Shown: in pieces, positions 46,036-56,000 of the stretch
Numbering within the stretch: position 1 is the first letter of the stretch
Layout: every line of letters begins with the position of its first letter
Source: Steromphala cineraria
Lineage: Eukaryota; Mollusca; Gastropoda; Trochida; Trochidae
Direction: 5' to 3'
DNA length: 64,000 nucleotides
NCBI GenBank assembly: GCA_916613615.1
Contig: OU744723.1
Location: 29,216,296-29,280,295, forward strand
Position numbers and translations under genes: made by a program
Notes under the pieces: model-generated
What the model saw: the letters and a program-made list of their open reading frames with translations, nothing else
Told to the model about the DNA's origin: nothing
Databases searched by the model: none

Positions 46036-46217
46036 TCACATGATCCCGAGAATTACGGGATTAGCTGATAGAATGGAGGGATTACGTGCCCTCCCTGTTT
46101 CCCACCCTTGAATGGGGTCATACAAGATACTCTCTCGTAGATCTTCAAAAGTCTGTCTCGAGCATACGCAGTGTAATCTCACGTAATCCCTCCATTACTA
46201 TAGATTAGCTGATAGAA
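46036..46217 (+). repeat. DIRS right inverted repeat and internal complementary region
   Basis: A 39-base inverse of the left terminus is followed by about 143 bases combining pieces complementary to both ends. In DIRS replication this region is used to circularise the cDNA without LTR strand transfers. An 'attacgtgccctccctg' / 'acgtaatccctccat' inverted pair is also present. Confidence 0.8.
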
Positions 46218-46270
46218 CCACAGTCGAACTTCGACTTACTTGTGATTCTCGTTCAACTTATTAATTACCC

Positions 46271-46777
46271 TGTAACAAATAACCTAACTTCTATTTCTTT
46301 CCTACGCTAATTTTCCCTCTGCCCGACCTAACACTACATCCCCCTATATAACACCTAGCATCCTACTGTATAACGGGGTGGGGTGACCCTGAACCAGGAT
46401 CTGTGTGGGACATCAGTACTACAAAGAGCTACTTTTGATGTTGCTTGGATCACCAAGACTGAGACAACTGAATACGGGAAACAGGTCACTTATATATAGC
46501 ACTCTAGAATAACCTCTAACCCAGAACAGAGTTTATCTACTGACGGTCAACGTCTCAGCCAATCAGTGCGCTCGTTACATATCTAGCACCACAACTGGTC
46601 TACCCAATGCCCTCCACTACGATAAACACTGACCCCGGTGAGAAGAAACCCAGTTATTAGTGCAAAGTGAAGCAATGTACTACAAGTTTACCCGATAAAC
46701 AATCAACCCAGCTACGGTAATTATGATAAAAATCCCCCTCTATGATACCCTAACCCACCTACACCAGTTTTCCTACA
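46271..46777 (-). repeat. 3' LTR of Gypsy 2
   Basis: On the minus strand the LTR starts TGTAGGAAAACTGG next to a polypurine tract and ends GGTTATTTGTTACA, giving TGTA...TACA ends over 507 bases. It contains a TATA box (GCTATATATAAGTG, near 46490-46500). Only one LTR is in the window. It stops 53 bases from the DIRS right end. Confidence 0.65.
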
Positions 46778-46793
46778 TTCCTCCCCCCTTTAG
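46778..46793 (-). promoter_or_regulatory. Polypurine tract of Gypsy 2
   Basis: Minus-strand AAAGGGGGGAGGAA lies immediately upstream of the LTR start, the primer site for plus-strand DNA synthesis in LTR retrotransposons. Confidence 0.7.
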
Positions 46794-46941
46794 TGAAGTG
46801 ATTTCCCTGAAATTACTTTATCCCCCTAGAAAAGGAAAAATGGCTGAATAATGATACAACAAAAATCTCTCAAACATAACAGTATACAAACAAATGCGAA
46901 ACACGCGAAAGTGAAATAGGACAATGGACAGTCACATGTGT

Positions 46942-47429
46942 TCATGAGAAGGCATGAGGATACAGAAGGTCCCAATACCCGGGCCTAAAGCTCTTCAGGG
47001 CATCCTGATCCTCGTCCTCCTGCTCCTCCCTGCTCCCACGGCGAGGCATGGACCGGCGCCTCCTGGCAGCTTCTTCCTTTGCCGCTTGTCTTTTCGGGGA
47101 AAGGGAAAACGACTCCGACTGGATGGGACGACGTGGCAGAATGGTGTCTCTGGGGTCCAAGAAATGGCGATTTCTCCTGGAGGCTGGTGCATGGCGGTAT
47201 GTTCCTCAGCCGATCTCCGTCGCTCAAAGATCTTCTTGCAGGTCTCATATGAGAAGAGGCAAACGTTGTTATGGTGCCGGCAGGTTCAATGGTCCAGGAG
47301 ACGACCATATCATAAAAACTTGGGAGTCAGACAGCCGCTGACAGGGCACTCGGTTCCCCCCTGAGGCCAAAGAGCCCTCTCCCCTTCCAAGAACTGTAAT
47401 AGTTCGTCCTCGTTAGCATGGATTTCCAT
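46942..47429 (-). pseudogene. Extra ORF of Gypsy 2 between pol and 3' LTR (zinc-finger-like)
   Basis: Starting at an ATG at 47429, the first frame reads NEDELLQFLEGERALWP, then CPVSGC, and hits a TGA. Neighbouring frames continue with LLDHxTCRHH, SYETCKKIFERRRSAEEH and finally KEEAARRRRSMPRRGS, EEQEDEDQDALKSFRPGYWD to the stop at 46942. The Cys pairs and His residues are spaced as in one or two zinc fingers, and the tail is highly charged. The position, after integrase and before the polypurine tract, is that of an env or accessory gene, but there is no signal or membrane segment. Identity unknown. Broken by a stop and at least one frameshift. Confidence 0.5.
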
Positions 47430-47560
47430 GCTTGCTTGCTTGTGCTTGCTGATGCGAAATGAAACTGAAAACAAAAAATATCTTTAAAAACAACGTACAC
47501 AAAATTTTACACACTTACAATCAAAATAAACTAAAATTCCAGGTCCCAGTTTTATTGTCC

Positions 47561-48690
47561 CTAGGGTGAATACGGGCACCTTGGCCATATCACCCTTCCT
47601 GTCCTTGTCCTGATAACAGGATCTGTCCCCACCATGGAATTTGTCCTGATAACAGGATCTGTCCCAACCATGGAATTTGTCCTGACAACAGGATCTGCTT
47701 CTACCTCCTCTCCCTGTTGTCTATCAAATGAAACCCCAGCCTGTGTTGAGAAACGACTCTGATCAGAAATATCTGACTGAAAAACCCAGTTCTCTGGAAC
47801 AGAAATGACCTTGTAAGGTTTTAAATGATCCACATGTACCGTAATAGCTTGTTTATCCGGCTTTTTCTGAATCCTGTATGTCCAATTTGATAATTTCTCT
47901 ATCACCAAGTATGGCCCATCCCAACCTATTCTGTCATTTGCTCTTTTGAGTGTTTACGGCCACTTCTAACTGACTATGAGCAAAATCAAAAATCCTCTGA
48001 AAAGTGTCTTTTAGCCATTCCACATACTCTACAGGACAGTCACTTGCTACTGCTAAAGGTGGATCACCAGCCATTAGATCAATAGGAAGGCTAATCTCCC
48101 TACCCAACATCATTAGATTAGGGGAGCAATGTGTACTCTTATGTTCGGTAGCTCTGTATGCCATAAGTAAATATGGGAGATGGTCATCCCAGTCTAAGGG
48201 TTCCTGATGTACATAGATTGTCAACATTTGACGAAGTGTCCGGTTAAACCTTTCGACAAGACCATCTGATTGGGGCCGATAAGGGGTGGTCCTACTCTTT
48301 TCAACTCCTAGAAGCTAAAAACTTCACTAAAAAGGTTGGATTCGAACTCACGACCCTGATCCGTATGGAGATGGTTCGGACAACCAAACCTACATATGAA
48401 CTCATTTACCAACTCATTTCTGTCTGCAACTGTAAGAGCGGTATGATCAGGTATTGGGTATGCCTCTTTCCATTTAGTAAAGTAGTCCCCTACAACCATT
48501 ATGTACTCGTTCCCATGACGAGTCCTGGGCAATGGACCAACGATATTTATGGCTATACACTGCATTGGAGATTTGACCTGAAACTGGCGTAAGTGAGCCT
48601 TGCCCCGACCTGGACCAGGTTTGCACCTTGCACAAAAATCACAAGCTTTACACCATCTCTTGATGTCCTTAGACATTCCTGTCCAAAAGA
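47561..48690 (-). pseudogene. Gypsy 2 integrase core and C-terminal domain
   Basis: Core: WCKACDFCARCKPGPG (zinc CxxC), then SPMQCIAINIVGPLPRT, where the first catalytic Asp is Asn (AAT), then HTDQGREFESNLF. A frameshift near 48310 leads to WDDHLPYLLMAYRATEHKST and LGREISLPIDL (48227-47934). After another break comes VIEKLSNWTYRIQKKPDKQ with VHVDHLKPY (47908 on). The tail has two copies of the 12-residue unit NSMVGTDPVIRT (about 47690-47600). Function: insertion of cDNA; inactive here. Confidence 0.8.
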
Positions 48691-48697
48691 ATCTGAG

Positions 48698-50225
48698 CTA
48701 TATTGATTTTAGAGTCCTATCTCTGCCAAAATGTCCTGCAGTACGATCAGTGTGCAGGTGTTTGAAAATACTAGCACGGACTACAGTAGGAGTGACCAGT
48801 TGCTCACGGGGTCCAAAGAAGTCTGATTCAACTTTTCTATACAAAAGACCATTCCGAAGTATCAAGGAATTCCACTGACCCACCAAGCTCCTAGCCTCTG
48901 AACACAATTTCTGAACTTCTAACCTAGATGTTTGATCATGACTATTCCTAAGATACTCAAGAACCGGTTGTATGCCTGGGTCATTCTTCTGTCCCTCATG
49001 GAGTTCGTCCCTAGTCCAAACTGGTAGCCAGTTGGTTGTAGAACTATCAAGATTATCAGAACTCCCTACAGCTGATACAGAGTTGTGTTCGGGTGTTTCC
49101 AAAACTGTCCCTACATGTGGATCTAAAGATTCAACTTTCTGCACTTCCTCAAGACATCTATCAATACATTTTCTAGATGGCCTCCGAGACAATGCATCAG
49201 CATTCAGATGTTTAAGACCTGGACGATATTTAATGTCAAAAGAGTATGATTCAATCACACTAAGCCATCGAGCCAGCATACCCTCAGGATCCTTAAAATT
49301 CTTCAACCAGATCAAAGGCGCGTGATCGGTGAGCAAAAACTTTCTGCCAAACAGAAAATGACGAAAAGCCCTGAGGAAAATCACTACAGCTAGCAGCTCC
49401 CGTTTTGTGGTACAATAATTTCGCTGAGCAGGGTCTAAAGTTTTACTGGCATATGCAATAACCTTTTCCTGGCCATCCTGAACCTGAGACAAAACTGCCC
49501 CTACTACGAAAGCACTGGCGTCCGTATCTAGAATGAACATAACATCATCCTCCGGAAAGGACAAAACAGGTGCATTGAGCAAGCTCTGCTTAAGTTGTAG
49601 AAAAGCACTTTCACATGCCTCAGACCAGACGAATGTAACCGTCTTTCTTGTCAACCTAATCAACGGGGCTGCTATCTCAGAGAAATCTGCGATCAAATGC
49701 CTATAATAGCCAACTAAACCCAGAAAGCTACGCACTTCAGTCCGGTTTACCGGACTTGGCCATGTTTGAACTGATACAACCTTGTCAGGATTGCACTGCA
49801 TGAATACCCGCAGAGGAAACTACATGCCCCAGAAATGTGACTTTAGTCTGAAAAAGTGAGCACTTGGAAGGTTTTAACTTCAAATTTGCTACTCTGAACT
49901 GAAGAAATACCAGACGCAGATTTTCCAAAGCTGCCTTAAAACTAGATCCAAAGACAATAATGTCATCAAGATAACACAGTTTCCCTAACACCTGATCCAT
50001 CAGTCTCTCAAAAGTTGCCGGTGCATTGGTGAACCTGAACGGCATGACATTAAAATGGTGCAAGCCTAAATGGGTAGAAAAAGCTGTTTTATGATTGTCT
50101 CTAGAGTTCATCTTTACCTGCCAGAAGTCACTAGCCAAGACTAAAGTACAGAACCACTGTGCGCCACCAAGTGTCTCAAGTGTCTCATCTATCCTGGGTA
50201 ATGGGTCCCGCTTACTAACAAGAGT
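48698..50225 (-). pseudogene. Gypsy 2 reverse transcriptase and RNase H
   Basis: The RT part starts after the missing N-terminus with KRDPLPRIDETLETLGGAQW (about 50215-50160). It continues ASDFWQVKMNSRDNHKTAF, FNVMPFRFTNAPATFERLM and catalytic CYLDDIIVFG. A shift near 49800 leads to a 367-codon frame with SFLGLVGYYRHLIADFS, the RNase H motifs FILDTDASAFVVGAVLSQ, YCTTKRELLAVV and FLLTDHAPLIWL, and a zinc region HLHTDRTAGHFGRDRT. The RNase H frame is long and well preserved, but RT is truncated at its N-terminus. Confidence 0.85.
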
Positions 50226-50230
50226 TCAGC

Positions 50231-50312
50231 ATGCCTCGCCGTCGGAGCAGGGAGAAGCAGGAGGACGAGGATCAGGATGCCCTGAAGAGCTTTAGGCCCG
50301 GGTATTGGGAAG
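50231..50312 (+). repeat. Inverted copy of Gypsy 2 extra-ORF segment
   Basis: 82 bases match the minus strand of 46967-47048 with two mismatches, encoding MPRRRSREKQEDEDQDALK in plus orientation. The segment flanks the truncated RT, so the remnant is bracketed by inverted copies about 3.2 kb apart. Confidence 0.85.
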
Positions 50313-51590
50313 TAGATATAGAAAGGGGTTGTTATTTCATGAGGATTTTTTAACATGTTTTTAATGTATGAAATACATTAAAAAACACCTTTTTAGACAC
50401 ACGCATATTTTAATGTATAAAATATATTTAAAAATACTGTAAATAAATATAAATAATGTAAATAAAGGGGTAATAAAGGCTTAACGTATCTCACCGGGGC
50501 CCAAAATATATTTTTATCCTAATTTATACATTAAAATACATTAACAACACTCCACTATGAGGATCGAACCCACAACTCATAGCGAGAGCCCAATCAATAA
50601 TAAGATAATAAGTCTTTACTATAGTTACGACGTAACAGCTGTTATCGTGTTATTGATTGAGACCTTCAAACTAGGTCCTTACATATTTCTATATACTGTT
50701 AAGAGTTTGATATAACACTCAACAGCTACATCTAACTACCAACAATTTTGATACATAATATAAACAATTTTATAGACTCAACAAATATATTAAGGAAACA
50801 TTGATTATATCAATAAAATGTACGTATAATATCACTGACGTCACTGACAGGTTTCCCGGTTCAGTTGCTATAACGCAGTGACAGATTGCACAACCAATCA
50901 ATAAAACAGTACAGAATACGTTATATTTCACGCATTTTAAGCAGTTTTACACACTTTTATATCAAAACTAAGGTTGTATTTACTTTGTATAGTATATATC
51001 ATCAGTTTAAAACCAAACATTTCGATTTTTACAATATGAAATATAAATATATGAAATTTACATCAACCTTTGTCAGGTCCTTCATAGCTCAGATGCGACA
51101 TGAGCAAGGTGACATCCCGTCAAGCTAGCGGTCTGTTATGTGGTGGTTCGATCCTTGCAACACCTCGGTGGGCTCTCTAATTTCGATGAATTTCGGTGAG
51201 AGACACAGTGGAGAGGGGTGGAGTGATGAAAGATGATAGGGATCTGGCCCCCCCCCCCCCCCCCCCCTCTAATGCGTTCCCCAAGAAAAACGGTTAGTGG
51301 GTGGGTAAAATCCTCCCTGAGAGAAAGAGAAGAGAAGAAAAAGAGAAAGGTCGCGACCCAGGGAGGTCTGGCAAAGCATGCCAGGAGCAGGGGTTTTGCA
51401 AAAAATTTCTATAATTCTTCAATTTTATTCATATTCAATTTTGAATATGAAGTATTTTAAAAATAAATATAATAGGATAAACCTTTACTGATATGATGAA
51501 TTTTTATAACATTTTAGCGATTTCCTTGTAACTTTACTATTCTTGCCTCTTTTAATTAATTTTAGCTTCACTCATATGCTAATATACATT
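50313..51590. other. Noncoding with tRNA-like fragments and palindrome
   Basis: A fold-back with 12-base arms (TTTTTAATGTAT and its inverse) is at about 50358-50386. Two B-box-like sequences occur: GGGTTCGATCCTC on the minus strand near 50570, and GGTTCGATCC on the plus strand near 51144, preceded by TAGCTCAGATGCG at 51085. Both look like SINE heads. A C run of about 21 bases is at 51249-51269. The frames at 50886-51128 and 51233-51460 are not supported. Confidence 0.45.
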
Positions 51591-51596
51591 TTTTGG

Positions 51597-51854
51597 TTAA
51601 TAATTGTAAGTATAGGCCCAAATGATATTGCAATACCGTTTGGAAATCCATTTGGTTATGATTAGGGATATAATTAGCCGTGTATGGCCCCGAAAATTAA
51701 TTATTTTGTGCTCGAACCCGCAGTATAAACATCTGTAACCATCGATTATATTCCTGTGAATACAAGTTTCAGGATCAATATCGATAAACTGGCAACAATT
51801 CTCACAAAAATCTTTCCCGTTATTAATTATTACTTCCTTATGGGGGCAGAGCAT
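51597..51854 (-). CDS. Small tandem zinc-ribbon protein (TFIIB-ribbon-like)
   Basis: 85 codons. The N-terminus has CPHKEVIINNGKDFCENC (CxH...CxxC) followed by CIHRNIIDGYRCLYCG (CxH...CxxC), two zinc-ribbon-like knuckles in tandem. The first resembles the N-terminal ribbon of TFIIB-family transcription factors (C-x-H, a Gly-Lys turn, then C-x-x-C). The C-terminal third is hydrophobic and basic and may be out of register after a lesion. Large DNA viruses encode such transcription factors; for a Polinton-like element that would be unusual. The role in transcription is inference. Confidence 0.5.
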   Translation of the reverse strand: MLCPHKEVIINNGKDFCENCCQFIDIDPETCIHRNIIDGYRCLYCGFEHKIINFRGHTRLIISLIITKWISKRYCNIIWAYTYNY

Positions 51855-51877
51855 TTTAGTATACTAAATAAAAAAAT

Positions 51878-52297
51878 TTAAATATTTTTTTTAGATTTTG
51901 TATAAACGAATGCGATAAGCCCAGTCATACCTAAAATAATGAATATTATTTCTCCCTTCATTTGACTACTCGAAGGAGTATAAAAATCTGTCAGAGTTGG
52001 TTGAGGTTCTAAGGGGGGTAAGGGCTTACCAAATCTAATATAATATTCGTGTATCGCCTCATCTACATCTTTAAAAGTTTTAATAGAATGATGTTGTCTT
52101 TTTAGTTGCTCGTTTAAGAAATCGAGTCTCTCAGTTCTACTTTCCTCCCATTGAACCTTAGCAGTTGAAAATTTCTCTAAAGCTCTATCGTGTCTTTCTC
52201 TCTCGCCCTTATCCATTCTCAAAAATAGATAGTTACTTCCGGAGAAAGCCAAAGCGTCAAATATTGCACCACCCACCATTATTGCAATACTAGCCAT
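51878..52297 (-). CDS. Conserved two-membrane-segment viral protein
   Basis: 139 codons, intact. The N-terminal hydrophobic stretch ASIAIMVGGAIFDALAFSG is followed by a long charged, helix-forming middle (about residues 28-95, with KGERERHDRALEKF and EESRTERLDFLNEQLKRQ, then FKDVDEAIHEYYIRFGKPL). A C-terminal membrane helix (IIFIILGMTGLIAFVYT) ends in KSKK. I recall similar proteins in Polinton-like sequences of other invertebrates. A virion membrane or minor capsid role is speculative. The start is preceded at 22 bases by a CTCTTTAAAG motif. Confidence 0.6.
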   Translation of the reverse strand: MASIAIMVGGAIFDALAFSGSNYLFLRMDKGERERHDRALEKFSTAKVQWEESRTERLDFLNEQLKRQHHSIKTFKDVDEAIHEYYIRFGKPLPPLEPQPTLTDFYTPSSSQMKGEIIFIILGMTGLIAFVYTKSKKNI

Positions 52298-52372
52298 TTT
52301 TATAAATAATGTATTATATCTTTAAAGAGGTATTCGTTCTTAAGGAGTGATAGCCTCTAAAGAGGCATTAAC

Positions 52373-52600
52373 TCAGGGAGCGATATCATTGGGAATATAT
52401 TTATTTTTAACTAGATAATCTTTAACCATCATTGCTCCCCCGATATAAATAGTCATCATTCCAATATCTTGGGGAAGGAAATCTAATTTTGGTGTACTGG
52501 TTTTTAATGTCATTTTGCTTAATTTTGCCGAACCTGCAGCTAGTCCAGTTACTATTGCGGCATGGTAAAGGGTATTTACGATATTCTTTTGTTCGCTCAT
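52373..52600 (-). CDS. Small membrane protein
   Basis: 75 codons, intact. Two hydrophobic segments are separated by a polar stretch: AAIVTGLAAGSAKLS (about 13-27) and DIGMMTIYIGGAMMV (about 45-59), followed by KDYLVKNKYIPNDIAP. It sits in the same-strand cluster as its neighbours, and its last bases overlap an inverted duplicate of part of the next gene upstream (52345-52383). Function unknown; probably a virion or membrane-associated protein. Confidence 0.55.
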   Translation of the reverse strand: MSEQKNIVNTLYHAAIVTGLAAGSAKLSKMTLKTSTPKLDFLPQDIGMMTIYIGGAMMVKDYLVKNKYIPNDIAP

Positions 52601-52614
52601 ATTTATACCTTTAT

Positions 52615-53046
52615 TTATATATCATATATCATTTTCTTAAAGGGTTTTTTATCATTGTTTATATTACTGTTATCAGTAGATGGCTTATTCAATTTAGTGT
52701 AGACAATCACTGCGCCTATGCTTAAAATTCCTAATAGGAAGGGAAGTGTTAGATTACCATGATTTATCACTCGAGTCTCTCCCTGAGCGAATGCCTCTTT
52801 AGAGGCTATAACTTGAGTCTCTTTTGCCTCACGCTTTAATTTTGTAACCATGGCACCCTTCTTACCAGCTTCTACCTTTTTAGGATTTTTCGTGACTTGT
52901 TGAGGTCCATCCACATTAGCTTTTGTATTACGTTTTTTAACCACCTTATCTACCTTTTTAGTGACCTGTTCATCGCTAAGTTGAATATCCTCATTGGGTT
53001 GTATTATCTCCGATATCTCCGGATTCGAAATTTCTGGATTCGACAT
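52615..53046 (-). CDS. Basic protein with C-terminal membrane anchor
   Basis: 143 codons, intact. The N-terminus repeats NPEIS twice. The middle is Lys-rich (KKVDKVVKKRNTK, KKVEAGKKGAMVTKLKREAK), which suggests DNA or RNA binding or a nuclear signal. A membrane helix follows (LPFLLGILSIGAVIVYT), with a polar tail. The start overlaps the end of the upstream same-strand gene by 56 bases. A TTTTAAGAAT motif lies 23 bases before the ATG. It resembles small virion proteins that link DNA to a membrane or capsid, by inference only. Confidence 0.55.
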   Translation of the reverse strand: MSNPEISNPEISEIIQPNEDIQLSDEQVTKKVDKVVKKRNTKANVDGPQQVTKNPKKVEAGKKGAMVTKLKREAKETQVIASKEAFAQGETRVINHGNLTLPFLLGILSIGAVIVYTKLNKPSTDNSNINNDKKPFKKMIYDI

Positions 53047-56000
53047 CTTTATTATTTATTATATTTATATTCTTAAAATCAAGATGCTTAGCAGTTGTAA
53101 TCATCATTGTAATGGGAGCCAGGTACATTCCCCACTTAGAATAAAAGTCACAAATTTTTTTATTCGTAGCAATATCGATGAATGGGTCTTCATTAAGGAC
53201 ATACCCTACCCAGAAATAAAAATATTTAGATTTTTCTGAAAATAAGCATGTTTGTTCAACTGAATGTGCTGATTTCAAAAATCAAATAAAAAAAGGGGGT
53301 CACCGTGCTCGTTTTTGAGTAAAATCGATTTAAAAAATGACATTTTTGTGAAAAAAGCCAAAAAATATCAAATTTTGTATTTGACCACAATTTTTGTGTA
53401 AGCATGAAATATCAAAAAATATTAATGCTTAAAGTGAGAAATGAAACAGTTTTACATGTTAAAAACAAAAATGTTTGATAAAAAAATCATTTTAATAATT
53501 TTTTTCGGTTTTTTGTCACACGAAATTATATTTTTCACCCCAAAAAATGAATAGATTTTCTTAATAAATAACTTTTCAAAATTTAGAATTTTTTAAAATT
53601 CTCAATATATGAACTTGACAATATAAGAAACTGAAATTTGAAGAAAAAAATGGGGGTCACCGTCGAAAAATCGCGAACTTTTTCCTGAGTGAAAAATTGC
53701 CTACTGCAGCCGGAGCGAGTCTAGAATGCCGTCGGCTTTCCTTTACAAGCAACAGTTTGTTGACGGCTTGTGCAATATCGTTCAAAATTATATATTTTAA
53801 TCTAAAAGACACACAAGTTAACCTCTTAATCTCTTTAATTTTCCAAAAATTTATAAAAAAGACTAAAAAGAACAACAAAGTATCCGGGGCATCATGCGAC
53901 ATTTGAAGTCAATGAGCAACGAATCAAGTGTGAACATTCGCATCATGGATTGCAATATTTGCATTAAACATCACCCACTGCAATGAGCATGCATGCCTTT
54001 CCGTAATCTTCTCAAATCTATGAATTACCCGTTATATTCAAGACAAATCTGCATACGGACGATCGACGACACATGTAAACTTCCGCTTAGACTGTATTTC
54101 GTCCTTGACTACATTTTCGTTACTCTCATGTTTAGATCAACTTTGCAAAAATTACGGTGGATGTCAGTTTCATTCGCTAATAAAATGTTATTATCTTCTG
54201 AAAACTTTTGTTTGGAAACTTGGAATAAAAACATATCTTTGTCTTGATAAGATTGGATCCCGCAGCAAGTCTAGTTGACATTCAAACGTAGGTGGTCAAC
54301 CACATCGTGGTTCAATCAGGTCACACATAAAATTCTACCTTCGAATAGACTATCGTCCAAAGAGTTTTTATGAGGCAAATATTCATAAAAATGGACTATA
54401 TATATATGTGATAATGTGTTCTACAGGTTGCATACTTTGACATGTTGTAAACTTTATATAAAATATTATTTAATCAATGGATATATGTTTCTATATTTTT
54501 CTTAGCTTACCGGTAGGTCTCAAGTTCCCAACAAAATAAATCAAAGAAGTCTTTTTCAATTATATATTTTATTTCAGCAAAAACTTTTAATATTTATGTA
54601 GCCTTGTATAATTGAACTCAGTGCCATATGCCATAATACATATCTATTCCTGAATATCAGCATGTTTCACATACCTTTAATTTTTTCACATGTATCCTTG
54701 TCATTAACTTTATTCACATTTTTCCTTTAAATTTCTAAAATAAGACTACTTATAGGTCTTAGCCAAGTAGCCATGATAGGGATTCAATTCAAATTAACTG
54801 CTGGCACTGTGGCACAATTAAAAAGATGGAAAGTCTGTTAGATTATGTGTTTCAAGTTCCAGGAAAGTGCACAATGGGCAGGAACAATCACACCACTGCT
54901 GCTGCATCATAATCTGCAATAATAAAAACATAGGATAAAAACATATCAATCACACATTTTTGTATTCTTTTTTAAAATATTTTTAACACAATATATTAGT
55001 TTGATACACTTATGACAGTATGTAATAAGAAGAGATACTGCAGTTACAAATATTTGAAACATTTGCTTTTCCAAAATAAAGGTAAAAGGAAATAGAAACA
55101 GAAAACATGTTCTGAATCATAAAGCAATGCCACTTCCAATCAAAGAGAAACATCTTTTCATGTGATTTGTAAATTCAGAACTTATATTCCTTGGGAGAAA
55201 CTGAAAATGTCTTAACCTATTTATAACTATATCTGTAATCCTGAAAACTTAGATATAAACATTTGATCAGATCTAATAAAATTTTGTTTCTTTCACACTG
55301 GGTTAATTTGGTGTACTAGGTTGTTTTTTTAAATGGGTAATTGATAGACATATTGTAATGATGATAATGTTCATTGATATTAATTATACATACAATAAAA
55401 TATCATGATAATTTTGGTAATATTGAAAATAAATCAACTTTTATCTCAGTTATCCAGTGGGGGATAATGTGTTTAATAATTATCTCAGTTCTCCAGTGGG
55501 GGATAATGTGTTTAATAATTAACTGCATAAAATTATTCTATCATTTTCATGTCACCCTTCCAACATAATTTGATTGCATTTCAATCTCTGAAGTTAATAT
55601 TGACTTTAAATCATGAAATTGAAACATACTGAAAAAATATGAAATCAGAAAAAAATCAAAATGATAAATAGAAGATAATCACAACACACCATGCACATCA
55701 ATTTTATAATTTATATCTATAAACTGTAATATGAGAAATTTTGCTATCCCAAATCTGAAAATAAGACAGTTGAATTGGCATTAATCTGACATTGGCATCA
55801 ATCTTAACTTTGGAGAGAAAAAAGGAGACTGAGTGTTCTTTATTTTAAACCTAAAATTGAGCTCTCAAGTCTTCTTATAGACTTGCATAAGCTTTTATGC
55901 TCAATCCTTTATCTTATTTTCAAGTAGGGTCTAGCTGACAGACTAAATTGGCATCTCACCTGCTTAGACATGAAGTCTTTGTCTTTCCACAAAAAATTCA

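Larger units (their letters stand above)
42055..46217 (+). mobile_element. DIRS-type retrotransposon with inverted terminal repeats
   Basis: The left terminus (42055-42093) and the segment 46036-46074 are 39-base inverted copies with one mismatch, starting TTCTATCAGCTAAT. A further 143 bases end in the same TTCTATCAGCTAAT motif inverted (46204-46217), with an inverse copy of the sequence at 42087-42114. This is the inverted repeat plus internal complementary region architecture of DIRS elements. Inside are gag-like, RT, RNase H, methylase-like and tyrosine recombinase domains. The copy is about 4.16 kb and internally deleted. Confidence 0.9.
46271..50313 (-). mobile_element. Ty3/Gypsy retrotransposon 2, 5'-truncated
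   Basis: The minus-strand order is RT, RNase H, integrase, extra ORF, polypurine tract, 3' LTR. The element lacks gag, protease and the 5' LTR. At the right edge the RT ends at about 50225 and joins an inverted copy (50231-50312) of a piece of its own extra ORF (46967-47048), so the 5' truncation is associated with an inverted rearrangement. Confidence 0.8.

Noticed and set aside
46985..47364. Several overlapping frames on both strands in the Gypsy 2 accessory region
   Set aside because: Only the minus-strand set starting at 47429 gives motif-like sequence; the others are GC-rich shadows.
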